Shown here piece by piece: positions 52,654 to 62,477 of a stretch of 64,000 nt of DNA. The stretch's first letter is position 1. Every line of letters begins with the position of its first letter. Source of the DNA: Achromobacter agilis (GTDB taxonomy: Bacteria > Pseudomonadota > Gammaproteobacteria > Burkholderiales > Burkholderiaceae_B); the NCBI RefSeq assembly GCF_900496965.1, contig NZ_UFQB01000003.1, forward strand, positions 124,001-188,000. The letters are read 5' to 3'. The notes beneath the pieces were generated by a model that made no database searches, had not been told where the DNA came from, and saw only the letters and a program-made list of their open reading frames with translations. The position numbers were made by a program, and so were the translations under genes.

Positions 52654-55600
52654 ATGAAATTCACCGATCTCTTCGTGCGCCGGCCGGTGCTGGCCCTGGT
52701 GGTCAGCACCCTGATCCTGCTGCTGGGCATCAAGGCGCTGAGCGGCCTGCCGGTGCGGCAGTATCCGCTGACAGAAAGCACCACCATCACGATTACCACC
52801 CAGTACCCGGGCGCGTCGCCCGACCTGATGCAGGGTTTCGTCACCCAGCCCATCGCGCAGTCCGTGGCCACGGTGGAAGGCATCGACTACCTGTCCTCGT
52901 CGTCCACCCAGGGGCGCAGCGTGATCACGGTGCGGATGAAACTGAACGCCGATTCGAACAAGGCCATGACCGAGGTGATGGCCAAGGTCAACGAGGTCAA
53001 GTACCGGCTGCCGCAGGACGTTTATGACCCCGTGCTGGTGAAGTCGGCCGGCGAAGCGACCGCCGTAGCCTATGTGGGATTTTCCAGTTCGACCCTGTCG
53101 CTGGCCGCGCTCACCGATTACCTGTCGCGCGTGGTGCAGCCGCAGCTGTCGTCGATCGACGGCGTGGCCAGCGTGGAACTGTACGGCGGGCAGAAGCTCG
53201 CCATGCGAGTGTGGCTGGACCCGAACCGGATGGCCGCGCGTGGCATTTCCGCCGGCGAGCTGGCCGACGCCCTGCGCGAAAACAACGTGCAGGCCGCGCC
53301 GGGGCAGGCCAAGGGCCTGTATGTCGTATCCAACATCCAGGTCAACACCGACCTGGTCAACGTGGCGGAATTCCGCGACATGGTCGTCAAGCGCGACGGC
53401 GATGCGATCGTGCGGCTGGGCGACGTGGCCACGGTGGAATTGGGCGCGGCGTCTACGGATTCCAGCGGCCTGATGGACGGCGAGCCGGCGGTGTACTTCG
53501 GCCTGAACGCCACGCCGGTGGGCAACCCGCTGGTCATCGTGAAGCGCCTGAATGAACTGCTGCCCAACATCAAGCAGAACCTGCCCCCGGGGACCAGCGT
53601 GCAGGTGCCGTTCGAGCTGGCCCGCTTCATCAGCGCGTCCATTGACGGCGTGGTGCGCACGCTGATCGAGGCCGTCGCCATCGTGGTGGCCGTGATCTTT
53701 CTGTGCCTGGGATCTTTGCGCGCCGTCGTGATCCCGGTGGTGACCATCCCCCTGTCCATGCTGGGCGGGGCGGCGATCATGGCCCTGTTCGGTTTCAGCG
53801 TGAACCTGCTGACCCTGTTGGCCATGGTGCTGGCTATCGGTCTGGTGGTGGACGATGCCATCGTGGTGGTGGAGAACGTGCACCGCCACATCGAGGAGGG
53901 CAAGTCTCCGGTGCGGGCCGCGCTCATCGGCGCGCGGGAGGTGGCCGGGCCGGTCATCGCCATGACGATCACGCTGGCCGCGGTCTACGCGCCCATCGGC
54001 CTGATGGGCGGCCTCACCGGTTCGCTCTTCAAGGAATTCGCCTTCACGCTGGCGGGAGCCGTGGTGGTCTCGGGCGTCATCGCGCTGACCCTGTCGCCCG
54101 TGATGAGCTCCTTCCTGCTGGACAGCCGCGTTTCCGAGGGCTGGATGGCGCGTCGGGCCGAGCATTTCTTCGGGCGCCTGGGCGAAGCCTACGGCCGACT
54201 GCTGGACGTATCGCTGCACCATCGCTGGGTTACGGGCCTGGTGGCCGTGGCGGTGCTGGTCAGCCTGCCGTTCCTGTACAACGCCGCCCAGCGCGAACTG
54301 GCGCCGGTAGAGGATCAGTCCACCGTGCTGACCGCGGTGAAATCGCCGCAGCACGCCAACATCGACTACGTGGAGAAGTTCGGCAAGAAGTGGGACGACG
54401 TAATGAAGACGCTGCCCGAGCAGAACGGGCGCTGGCTGATCAACGGGTCCGACGGCGTGTCCAATAGCATCGGCGGCGTGGACTTCGTTTCCTGGGAGCA
54501 GCGCAAGCGCTCGGCCGACGAGATCCAGGCCGACATGCAGTCGATGGCGAATCAGATCGAAGGCAGCAACATCTTCGCCTTCCAGCTGCCGTCTCTGCCG
54601 GGTTCCACCGGCGGGTTGCCGGTGCAGATGGTCCTCATGAGCGCGGCGGACTATCCCGTGGTGTACGAGGCCATGGAAGGACTGAAGAAAGCGGCGCGCG
54701 AAAGCGGCCTGTTCATGGTGGTCGACAGCGACCTGGACTACAACAATCCGGTCGTGCACCTGAAGGTGGACCGGGCCAAGGCCAATAGCCTGGGCGTCAC
54801 CATGAAGGCGATCGGCGACACGCTGGCCGTCCTGGTCGGCGAGAACTACGTGAACCGCTTCGGCATGGACGGACGGTCCTATGACGTCATCCCGCAGAGC
54901 CTGCGGGAGCAGCGGATCTCGCCCGCGTCGCTGGCGCGCTATTACGTCAAGAGCGCGAGCGGCGCCCAGGTGCCGCTATCGAACATCGTGACCGTGTCCA
55001 TGGGCGTCGAACCCAACAAGCTCACGCAGTTCAATCAGCTCAACGCCGCCACCTTCCAGGCGATTCCGATGCCCGGCGTCACCATGGGCGACGCGGTGCA
55101 GTTCCTGGCCCGGCAGGCGCAGACGCTGCCCGCGGGCTTCAGCTACGACTGGCAGTCGGACGCGCGCCAGTTCACGCAGGAGGGCACGGCGCTGATGATC
55201 ACCTTTATCTTCGCCATCATCGTGATCTACCTGGTGCTGGCCGCGCAGTACGAAAGCCTGCGCGATCCGTTCATCATCCTGGTGAGCGTGCCCATGTCGA
55301 TCTGCGGCGCGCTGATCCCGCTGGCGCTCGGCATGGCCACGGTCAACATTTATACGCAGATCGGGCTGGTGACGCTGATCGGGTTGATCAGTAAGCACGG
55401 CATCCTGATGGTGGAGTTCGCCAACGAGATGCAGGTGAGCCACGGGCTGGACCGGCGCACGGCCATGGAGCAGGCCGCCCGGATCCGCCTGCGCCCGATC
55501 CTGATGACCACGGCCGCCATGGTCATGGGGCTGATTCCGCTGCTGTTCGCGACCGGCGCGGGCGCGCACAGCCGCTATAGCCTGGGCCTGGTCATCGTGG

Positions 55601-55758
55601 TGGGCCTCCTGGTGGGCACGCTCTTTACGCTATTCGTGTTGCCCACCGTCTACACCGTATTCGCCCGCGATCACAGGGCGGCGAACGATACGCCGCGCGC
55701 CCGGGAACTGGCGCGGGCGCAGGCCGAGGATATGGCGGCGCCTGGCGCCTCCGCCTAG
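52654..55758 (+). CDS. RND efflux pump, MexI-like (efflux system 2)
   Basis: A 1034-residue RND transporter. The N-terminus FTDLFVRRPVLALVVSTLILL and the RQYPLTESTTITI stretch are near-identical in my memory to MexI of Pseudomonas aeruginosa, which exports phenazine intermediates, quinolone-signal precursors and dyes. The relay aspartates are in IGLVVDDAIVVVENV. It starts 16 bases after the adaptor. Function by homology: proton-driven export with adaptor and OpmD-like channel. No MexG homologue is visible upstream. Confidence 0.9.
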   Translation: MKFTDLFVRRPVLALVVSTLILLLGIKALSGLPVRQYPLTESTTITITTQYPGASPDLMQGFVTQPIAQSVATVEGIDYLSSSSTQGRSVITVRMKLNADSNKAMTEVMAKVNEVKYRLPQDVYDPVLVKSAGEATAVAYVGFSSSTLSLAALTDYLSRVVQPQLSSIDGVASVELYGGQKLAMRVWLDPNRMAARGISAGELADALRENNVQAAPGQAKGLYVVSNIQVNTDLVNVAEFRDMVVKRDGDAIVRLGDVATVELGAASTDSSGLMDGEPAVYFGLNATPVGNPLVIVKRLNELLPNIKQNLPPGTSVQVPFELARFISASIDGVVRTLIEAVAIVVAVIFLCLGSLRAVVIPVVTIPLSMLGGAAIMALFGFSVNLLTLLAMVLAIGLVVDDAIVVVENVHRHIEEGKSPVRAALIGAREVAGPVIAMTITLAAVYAPIGLMGGLTGSLFKEFAFTLAGAVVVSGVIALTLSPVMSSFLLDSRVSEGWMARRAEHFFGRLGEAYGRLLDVSLHHRWVTGLVAVAVLVSLPFLYNAAQRELAPVEDQSTVLTAVKSPQHANIDYVEKFGKKWDDVMKTLPEQNGRWLINGSDGVSNSIGGVDFVSWEQRKRSADEIQADMQSMANQIEGSNIFAFQLPSLPGSTGGLPVQMVLMSAADYPVVYEAMEGLKKAARESGLFMVVDSDLDYNNPVVHLKVDRAKANSLGVTMKAIGDTLAVLVGENYVNRFGMDGRSYDVIPQSLREQRISPASLARYYVKSASGAQVPLSNIVTVSMGVEPNKLTQFNQLNAATFQAIPMPGVTMGDAVQFLARQAQTLPAGFSYDWQSDARQFTQEGTALMITFIFAIIVIYLVLAAQYESLRDPFIILVSVPMSICGALIPLALGMATVNIYTQIGLVTLIGLISKHGILMVEFANEMQVSHGLDRRTAMEQAARIRLRPILMTTAAMVMGLIPLLFATGAGAHSRYSLGLVIVVGLLVGTLFTLFVLPTVYTVFARDHRAANDTPRARELARAQAEDMAAPGASA

Positions 55759-55773
55759 CCGAAGGAACTGATC

Positions 55774-57228
55774 ATGAACGATTTTTCCCCTTACACACGC
55801 CTGCGCCGCGGCGCCACGGTGCTATTGGCGGCGCTGGCCGCGGCCGGCTGCGCCGTCGGGCCCGATTACCGGGCGCCGCGGCCCCAGCCCGTCGTCCTAG
55901 CCAGTCCCGAGCAGGCGCTCTTTTCCACGGACCGCGTGCAGCGCGATTGGTGGAAGCAATTGCAGGACCCGCAACTCGACCGCCTGATCGGGCTGGCGCT
56001 GGAACGCAATCTCGACATTCGCATCGCGCAGGCGCGCCTGGCCGAATCGCGGGCGGTGCTGGATGAAAAAGAACTGGACCAGCTGCCCACGGTGACCCTG
56101 GACGGGCGCTACGAGCGCAGCCTGTCCCAGGCCAACCCCGGGCCGGCCGGGCAGCGCAACCTGGCCGAAAGCTATCGTGCGGGCTTCGACGCCACATGGG
56201 AGCTGGACCTCTTCGGGCGCTTGCGCCGCGCGGCCGAGGGCGCGGCGGCGCGCAGCGACGCGCAGGCCGCGGACCTGGCTCAGGCCCGCATCGTGGTGGC
56301 CGCCGAGGTCGCGCGCAATTACTTCGAATTGCGGGGCGCGGAGCAGCGGCTGTCGGTGGCGCGCGCCAATCTGGCGAGCCAGCAGGACAGCCTGCGCGTC
56401 ATCCAGGCCATGGTGTCGGCCGGCCGCGGCGACGAGGGCGATCTGGCGAGCGCCCGCGCCGAACTGGAAACCGTCCAGGCCAGCGTGCCGGTGCAGATCG
56501 CGGCCCGGCGCCTGGCGCAGTACCGCATCGCTGTGCTGGCGGGGCTGCGGCCGGTGGAACTGGGCGAGCTGGAGGCAGGCAAGTCGCTGGCTCCCCTGAA
56601 CACCCGCCTGCCGATCGGCGACGTGAGCGCATTGCTGGCCCGCCGTCCCGATGTCCTGGCGGCCGAGCGCGGCATGGCGGCCGCCAATGCGGACGTGGGC
56701 GTAGCGACCGCGGAGCTGTATCCGCGCATCGACCTGGGCGGCTTCCTGGGCTTTATCGCGCTGCGCGGCGCGGACTTCGGTTCGGCGGCCAGCCGGGGAT
56801 TCAGCGTGGCGGCCGGGGCGAACTGGCCCGCATTCCATCTGCCCACGGTGCTGGCGCGCAAGCGCGGTGCGGTCGCCCGGTCGGAAGGCGAGGTGGCGCG
56901 CTACGAGCAGACGGTGCTGCGCGCGGTCGAGGAATTGGAGTCGGCGCTGACCGGATACGGCCAGACCCAGCAGCGCCTGGGCAGCTTGGCGCTGGCGGCC
57001 GCGCATAGCGGCAGGGCGGCGGAACTGGCGCAACTGCGCTACCGGGAAGGCAGCACCCCCTATTTGACGGTGCTGGACGCGCAGCGTACGCTTTTGCGCG
57101 CCCAGGACGCCGTCGCCGTAGCGGAGACCGAGTCCTATACCCGCCTCATCGCGCTCTACAAGGCGCTGGGGGGCGGCTGGGAGGCGGAGGCGAATACGGA
57201 TGCGGAGGCATCGGGCGTCTCCGGCTGA
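55774..57228 (+). CDS. Outer-membrane efflux channel, OpmD/NodT-like (efflux system 2)
   Basis: A 484-residue outer-membrane factor. A lipobox (AAGCAV) near residue 28 marks it as lipid-anchored. Two OEP repeats follow, with RRPDVLAAERGMAAANADVG in the second half. It starts 15 bases after the RND gene. It completes the tripartite pump. The regulator at 57283 follows in the same direction. Confidence 0.9.
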   Translation: MNDFSPYTRLRRGATVLLAALAAAGCAVGPDYRAPRPQPVVLASPEQALFSTDRVQRDWWKQLQDPQLDRLIGLALERNLDIRIAQARLAESRAVLDEKELDQLPTVTLDGRYERSLSQANPGPAGQRNLAESYRAGFDATWELDLFGRLRRAAEGAAARSDAQAADLAQARIVVAAEVARNYFELRGAEQRLSVARANLASQQDSLRVIQAMVSAGRGDEGDLASARAELETVQASVPVQIAARRLAQYRIAVLAGLRPVELGELEAGKSLAPLNTRLPIGDVSALLARRPDVLAAERGMAAANADVGVATAELYPRIDLGGFLGFIALRGADFGSAASRGFSVAAGANWPAFHLPTVLARKRGAVARSEGEVARYEQTVLRAVEELESALTGYGQTQQRLGSLALAAAHSGRAAELAQLRYREGSTPYLTVLDAQRTLLRAQDAVAVAETESYTRLIALYKALGGGWEAEANTDAEASGVSG

Positions 57229-57282
57229 CCGGCGGGCACGGTTCGTGGCACCATAGGAACACATCCGGAACTTCATACACCC

Positions 57283-57954
57283 ATGTCTGACAGCCTGTCC
57301 CATCCCACTGCCTGGCCGCATCAACCCGCGGACCGCGTACTCATGACCCTGAAAACGCGCGGCCCCCAGTCCGTCGCGGTCATCGCGAAGGCCATGGACG
57401 TGACGGCCGAGGCGGTGCGCCAGCAGATGGCGCGGCTGCACGCCGACGGGCTGGTCGATTCGGAAAGCCGCAGCGCGGGCCGTGGCCGGCCTACCCAGAT
57501 CTGGTTCCTGACAGAGGCCGGGCACGCCCGTTTCCCGGACACGCATGCCGAGATGACGGTGCAGATGATCGGCGCCGTGCGCCAGGTGTTCGGCGAGGAG
57601 GGCGTGGACAAGCTGATCCAGGTACGCGAAGCCGCCATGCTCGGCAGCTATCGCGAGGCCATGCGGGGCGCCAACAGCCTGAAGGGCCGGCTGGAACGCC
57701 TGGCGGAGGTCCGCAGCGCGGAAGGCTATATGGCCGAACTGCGCAAGGACGGCGCGGACTTCCTGTTCATCGAAAACCATTGCCCGATCTGCTCCGCGGC
57801 CAAGGCCTGTATGGGTTTTTGCCGCAGCGAGCTCGAACTCTTCAACAAGGTGCTGGGCGACGAGGTCGTGGTCGAGCGGGAAGAGCACATTCTTACCGGC
57901 GCCCGCCGTTGTGCGTACCGGGTGCGCAAGCGCGGCCCCGCCGCCCGCTCATGA
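57283..57954 (+). CDS. SufR-like helix-turn-helix regulator with probable Fe-S cysteine cluster
   Basis: A 223-residue regulator. A winged helix-turn-helix (about 17-85; VAVIAKAMDVTAEAVRQQM) with the GRGRPTQIWFLT wing is followed by a helical middle. A C-terminal domain has Cys167, Cys170, Cys176, Cys180 and Cys210 (ENHCPIC, ACMGFC, RRCAYRV). This arrangement resembles SufR and COG2345 proteins that hold an iron-sulfur cluster. It lies 54 bases behind the OMF gene and may be cotranscribed with the pump. Redox or iron sensing coupled to efflux is the inference. It overlaps the convergent oprZ end by 6 bases. Confidence 0.82.
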   Translation: MSDSLSHPTAWPHQPADRVLMTLKTRGPQSVAVIAKAMDVTAEAVRQQMARLHADGLVDSESRSAGRGRPTQIWFLTEAGHARFPDTHAEMTVQMIGAVRQVFGEEGVDKLIQVREAAMLGSYREAMRGANSLKGRLERLAEVRSAEGYMAELRKDGADFLFIENHCPICSAAKACMGFCRSELELFNKVLGDEVVVEREEHILTGARRCAYRVRKRGPAARS

Positions 57955-59337
57955 GGGACCGGCTTCCTGGTCCCATCCGCCCAGGGCCTTGTACAGATCC
58001 ACCGCATTGACCAGCCTGCGCTGCTGCAGCCGGATGTATTCCTGCTCCGATTCGAACAGGCTGCGCTGCGCCTCCAGCATTTCCAGGTAGCTGGCCACAC
58101 CGCGGTCATAGCGCCGTTCGGCCAGGCGCTGGCGCTCGCGGTCGGCGTCGCGCACCTTGCGCTGCGCGTCGATCTGGTCGCGCAGCGTGTCGCGCGCGGA
58201 CAGCGCGTCGGCCACTTCGCGGAAGGCCTGCTGGATACTGCCCTCGTATTGCGCCACGGCAATGTTCTTGCGGGCTTCAGCCAGCGACAGGTTGGCGCGG
58301 TTGCGCCCCGCATTGAAAAGCGGCAGCGTGAGTTTGGGCGCGAACACCCAGTTTCCGGTGCCATGGCCGAACAGGTCGGAAAAACTGCCCGCCGTGGTGC
58401 CGATATCGGTCGTCAGCTGCACGGACGGGAAGAAGGCCGCTCGCGCCGCGCCGATGTCGGCGTTGGCGGCCCGCAAGGCGTCCTCGGCCTGCCGCAAGTC
58501 CGGGCGCCGCGCCAGCAGGGCGGACGGCAGACCCGCCGCCAGCGGCGTCAGGCTCTGGCTTTCCAGCGTAACGGCGTCCGTGTCCGGCGGCAGCGAGAAG
58601 TCGCCCGCGAGCAGCCCCAGCGTATGCACAGCCTGGCGGTATTCCCGGCTCAGCTCGGCGTGCGTCGCCCGGGACGATTCCACCAGCATCTGCGCGGTGC
58701 GCAGGCCCATGGCCGTTTCCAGTCCGGCGTCGTAGCGCCGCTGCGTGAGCTTGAGCGTCGCTTCGCGCAGCGCCAGCGTGCTGTCCGTCAGGCGCAGCTG
58801 TTCGGCCAGCGAGCGCTGGTTGAAGTACGCCGTGGCGGTTTCCGACACCAGCGACAGCGTGGCCGCGCGATGCGCCTCTTCGCTGGCCAGGTAACGGGAC
58901 AGCGCGGCATCGCTCAGGCTCTTTACCCGTCCGAAGAAGTCCAGCTCAAACGCGGCGATGCCGACCGCGGCGCGGTACCGGTTGGACACCGGCATGCCCG
59001 GCTGCCCAGGTTCGGCGACGCGTCCCCGGCTGAATTCGCCGGTGCCGTCGATGGACGGCAGCCGGTCGGCCTGCTGCACGCCATACAGCGCGCGGGCTTC
59101 CTGGATGCGCAGGGCCGCCACCCGCAGGTTGCGGTTGTTCTTCAGCGCGGCGTCGATCCAGGCTTGCAGCGCCGGATCGTTGAAGTAGCCGCGCCAGTCT
59201 TGCGGCGTGGCGGCCTGACCGTCCGCGGGCGGCGTGCCATAGGCGGCCGGCACCGGCGCGGCCGGGCGTTCATAGACGGGAGCCAGCGAGCAGCCGGCCA
59301 GGGCCAGCGCCAGCAAGGGGGGGGCCATAGCCTTCAT
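57949..59337 (-). CDS. oprZ: Outer-membrane efflux channel OprZ/OprM-like (efflux system 3)
   Basis: A 462-residue lipoprotein channel: the signal peptide ends at the lipobox LAGCSL, and two OEP repeats follow (RRPDLRQAEDALRAANADIG in the second). It overlaps the pump gene by 4 bases (ATGA) and converges with the SufR-like gene at its 3' end. It is the third gene of the AxyXY-OprZ-type operon. Confidence 0.88.
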   Translation of the reverse strand: MKAMAPPLLALALAGCSLAPVYERPAAPVPAAYGTPPADGQAATPQDWRGYFNDPALQAWIDAALKNNRNLRVAALRIQEARALYGVQQADRLPSIDGTGEFSRGRVAEPGQPGMPVSNRYRAAVGIAAFELDFFGRVKSLSDAALSRYLASEEAHRAATLSLVSETATAYFNQRSLAEQLRLTDSTLALREATLKLTQRRYDAGLETAMGLRTAQMLVESSRATHAELSREYRQAVHTLGLLAGDFSLPPDTDAVTLESQSLTPLAAGLPSALLARRPDLRQAEDALRAANADIGAARAAFFPSVQLTTDIGTTAGSFSDLFGHGTGNWVFAPKLTLPLFNAGRNRANLSLAEARKNIAVAQYEGSIQQAFREVADALSARDTLRDQIDAQRKVRDADRERQRLAERRYDRGVASYLEMLEAQRSLFESEQEYIRLQQRRLVNAVDLYKALGGWDQEAGPS

Positions 59338-62300
59338 GGCGAGGTCTCCAGCGTTTCGCGGCCTTCGGGGCGCGCGGGGCGGACGCGCATGCCCAGCACG
59401 CGGCCCACGATAAGGAAGAAGAGCGGCACGAGGAAGATGGCCAGCACCGTGGCGGTGATGATGCCGCCCAGCACGCCCGTGCCGATCGCGGCCTGGGCGC
59501 CGGAGGCGGCGCCGGTGGCCAGCGCCAGCGGCAGCACGCCCACGCCGAAGGCCAGCGAGGTCATCACGATGGGCCGCAGCCGCAGCCGCGCCGCTTCCAG
59601 CGTGGCCGACACGAGGCCCTGGCCGTCGCGCACGAGGTCCTTGGCGACCTCCACGATCAGGATGGCGTTCTTGGCCGACAGGCCGATGGTGGCGATCAAC
59701 CCGACCTTGAAGTAGATGTCGTTGGGCATGCCGCGCACGGTCACGCCCAGCAGGGCGCCGATCACGCCCAGCGGCACCACAAGGATCACCGCAAGGGGGA
59801 TGGACCAGCTTTCGTACAGCGCGGCCAGCGCCAGGAACACCACCAGCACCGACAGGGCGAACAGCATCGGCGCCTGGTTGCCGGAGAGCCGTTCTTCATA
59901 GGATTGGCCCGACCAGTCGAAGCCGATGCCGCGAGGCAGGTCCGCCGCGAGCGCCTCCATGGCGCGCATGGCCTCGCCGCTGCTGTGCCCAGGGGCCGCC
60001 GATCCGTTGATGGTGAAGGACGGGAAGCCGTTGTAGCGGTTGAGCTGGGGCGGCCCCATCGACCAGTCCAGCGTGGCGAAGGCGGACAGCGGCACCATCT
60101 GGCCCTGCAGGTTGCGCACGTGCAGGCGCGACACATCGTCCACGTCGACGCGGCTCTTGCCGTCTGCCTGGACGGTCACGCGCCGCACCTGGCCATTGAG
60201 CATGAAGTCGCCGATGTAGTCCGATCCATACATCACCGCCAGCGCGGTGTTGATCTCGTCCATGGTCACGCCCATGGCCTGCGCCTTGTCGCGGTCCACG
60301 CGCAGCTCCAGCTGCGGGGCGTCCTCCTGGCCGGCGAACACTACCTCGGTCATCGCGGGATGCCTGGACGCCGCCGCCAGCAGCTGCTGGCGGGCGTCGG
60401 CCAAGGCTTTATGGCCGACGCCGGCGCGGTCCTGCAGGCGGAAATCGAAGCCCGACGTGGAGCCCAGGTCCGGCAGCGGCGGCGAGTTCAGCGCATGCAC
60501 CATGACGTTCTTGCGCGATGCAAAGGCGGCATTGATGCGTTCAACCACGGCGTCCACGTGCAGGCCGGGGTCGCGGCGCAGCTTCCAGTCCTTGAGGGTC
60601 ACGAAAAACATGGCCGAGTTCGGGCCGCTGCCGTACTGGCTGAAGCCGTTGACCGAATACACGTACTCGACCGGCTCGTGTTCCATCATGTAGCGTTCCA
60701 CGTCCTTTACGACCGCCATGGTCTCGGCCTGCGGAGAGCCCTGGGGCAGGATGACCATGGCCATGAAGCTGCCCTGATCTTCCTCGGGCAGGAACGACGA
60801 TGGCAGCCGCGCGAACAGCAGCGCCGCCACGGCGAGCACCGCCAGATAGGCCAGGCCGAAGCGCACGGGCTGGGCCAGCACGCCGGACACGCGCGCCGTG
60901 TAGCGCGCGGTCAGGCGGGCGAAGGCCCGATTGAACCAGCCGAAGAAGCCGCGTTTCGCCTGGTGTCCGGCGGCGATCGGCCGCAGCATGCTGGCGCACA
61001 GCGCCGGGGTCAGCGACAGCGCCAGGAATGCGGAGAAGGCGATCGACACGGCCAGCGTCACGGCGAACTGGCGGTAGATGTTGCCCACCGCGCCGTCGAA
61101 GAACGCCATGGGGACGAACACCGACACCAGCACGACCGTAATGCCCACGATCGCCCCGCTGATCTGGCGCATGGCTTTCACAGTGGCCTCGCGCGCAGGC
61201 AGGCCTTCCTCGGCCATGATGCGCTCGACGTTTTCGACCACCACGATGGCGTCGTCCACCAGGATGCCGATGGCCAGCACCATGCCGAACATCGTCAGCA
61301 CGTTGATGGAGTAGCCCAGCCCCAGCATCACGCCCAGCGTGCCCAGCAGCGCCACCGGCACGACCAGCGTCGGAATCAGCGTGGCGCGGAAGTTCTGCAT
61401 GAAGAGGTACATCACGCAGAACACCAGGGCCACGGCTTCCAGCAGGGTCATCAGCACCTTCTGGATGGAGATCTCGACGAACGTGGACGTCTCGTACGGA
61501 ATGTCCCAGGTCACGCCCGGCGGAAAATACTGGGCCAGTTCCTGCATCGTGGCGCGGATGCGCTTGGTGGTGTCGACCGCGTTCGAGCCCGGCGCCAGCT
61601 TGATGCCCAGCCCCGTGCCGGTCATGCCGTTCACGCGTGACAGGTACATATAGTCGGTGCCGCCCAGCTCCACCCGGGCCACGTCCTTCAGGCGCAGGGT
61701 GGCGCCGTCCGGCTGCGCGCGCAGCGGGATATTGGCGAACTGCTCGGGCGTATGCAGGGATTCGGCCGCCACGATGCTGGCGTTCAGCGGAGCGTCCTTG
61801 GGCACGGCCTGGTTGCCGAGTTCGCCGATGGTGACCCGCGCGTTGTGGCTGCGCAGGGCCGCGACGAGATCGCCTGGCGTCAGGGACAGGGCCGTCAGCT
61901 TGGCCGGATCGGGCCAGATGCGCATTGCCGCCTCGGCGCCGAAGGACTGCACCTTGCCCACGCCCTCCACGCGGCGCAGGGCCTGCAGCACGTTCGAGGC
62001 CGCCAGCTCGCCCAGCTGCATATCGTCCAGCGCGCCGTCCGATTTCAGCGACACCACCAGCTGGATGTTGTCGGCGGCCTTTTCCACGCGCACGCCGTCG
62101 CGGCGCACGGCCTCGGGCAGGCGGGGCTCCACGGCCTTCAGGCGGTTCTGGACTTCCACGGCCGCCAGGTCCGGGTTGGTGCCTTGCTTGAAGGTCAGGT
62201 TGATGCTGGCCCACCCCGTCGAATCGCTGGACGAGGAGGTGTACATCAGCCCGGGGGCGCCGTTCATTTCGCGCTCGATGATGGCGGTGACCGCCTCTTC

Positions 62301-62471
62301 GACCACCTTGGCCGAGGCGCCGGGATAGCTGGCGCCCACGTTGACCACGGGCGGCGCGATGTCCGGGTATTGCGCCACCGGCAATGCGCGGATTGACAGG
62401 ATGCCGACCAGCACGATCAGCAGGGAGATCACCCACGCGAAGACGGGGCGATCGATAAAGAAACGCGCCAT
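59334..62471 (-). CDS. axyY: RND efflux pump AxyY/MexY-like (efflux system 3)
   Basis: A 1045-residue RND transporter, the same length as MexY. It begins MARFFIDRPVFAWVISLLIV and has EKRGFFGWFNRAF-like (QAKRGFFGWFNRAF), EEDQGSFMAM, NSPPLPDLGSTSGFDFRLQ and GGIITATVLAIFLVPLFF segments that match MexY closely in my memory. Relay aspartates lie in IGILVDDAIVVVENVE. In Achromobacter this pump gives intrinsic aminoglycoside resistance and exports macrolides, fluoroquinolones and tetracyclines. Six bases separate it from the adaptor gene. Confidence 0.9.
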   Translation of the reverse strand: MARFFIDRPVFAWVISLLIVLVGILSIRALPVAQYPDIAPPVVNVGASYPGASAKVVEEAVTAIIEREMNGAPGLMYTSSSSDSTGWASINLTFKQGTNPDLAAVEVQNRLKAVEPRLPEAVRRDGVRVEKAADNIQLVVSLKSDGALDDMQLGELAASNVLQALRRVEGVGKVQSFGAEAAMRIWPDPAKLTALSLTPGDLVAALRSHNARVTIGELGNQAVPKDAPLNASIVAAESLHTPEQFANIPLRAQPDGATLRLKDVARVELGGTDYMYLSRVNGMTGTGLGIKLAPGSNAVDTTKRIRATMQELAQYFPPGVTWDIPYETSTFVEISIQKVLMTLLEAVALVFCVMYLFMQNFRATLIPTLVVPVALLGTLGVMLGLGYSINVLTMFGMVLAIGILVDDAIVVVENVERIMAEEGLPAREATVKAMRQISGAIVGITVVLVSVFVPMAFFDGAVGNIYRQFAVTLAVSIAFSAFLALSLTPALCASMLRPIAAGHQAKRGFFGWFNRAFARLTARYTARVSGVLAQPVRFGLAYLAVLAVAALLFARLPSSFLPEEDQGSFMAMVILPQGSPQAETMAVVKDVERYMMEHEPVEYVYSVNGFSQYGSGPNSAMFFVTLKDWKLRRDPGLHVDAVVERINAAFASRKNVMVHALNSPPLPDLGSTSGFDFRLQDRAGVGHKALADARQQLLAAASRHPAMTEVVFAGQEDAPQLELRVDRDKAQAMGVTMDEINTALAVMYGSDYIGDFMLNGQVRRVTVQADGKSRVDVDDVSRLHVRNLQGQMVPLSAFATLDWSMGPPQLNRYNGFPSFTINGSAAPGHSSGEAMRAMEALAADLPRGIGFDWSGQSYEERLSGNQAPMLFALSVLVVFLALAALYESWSIPLAVILVVPLGVIGALLGVTVRGMPNDIYFKVGLIATIGLSAKNAILIVEVAKDLVRDGQGLVSATLEAARLRLRPIVMTSLAFGVGVLPLALATGAASGAQAAIGTGVLGGIITATVLAIFLVPLFFLIVGRVLGMRVRPARPEGRETLETSP

Positions 62472-62477
62472 GGCGGC

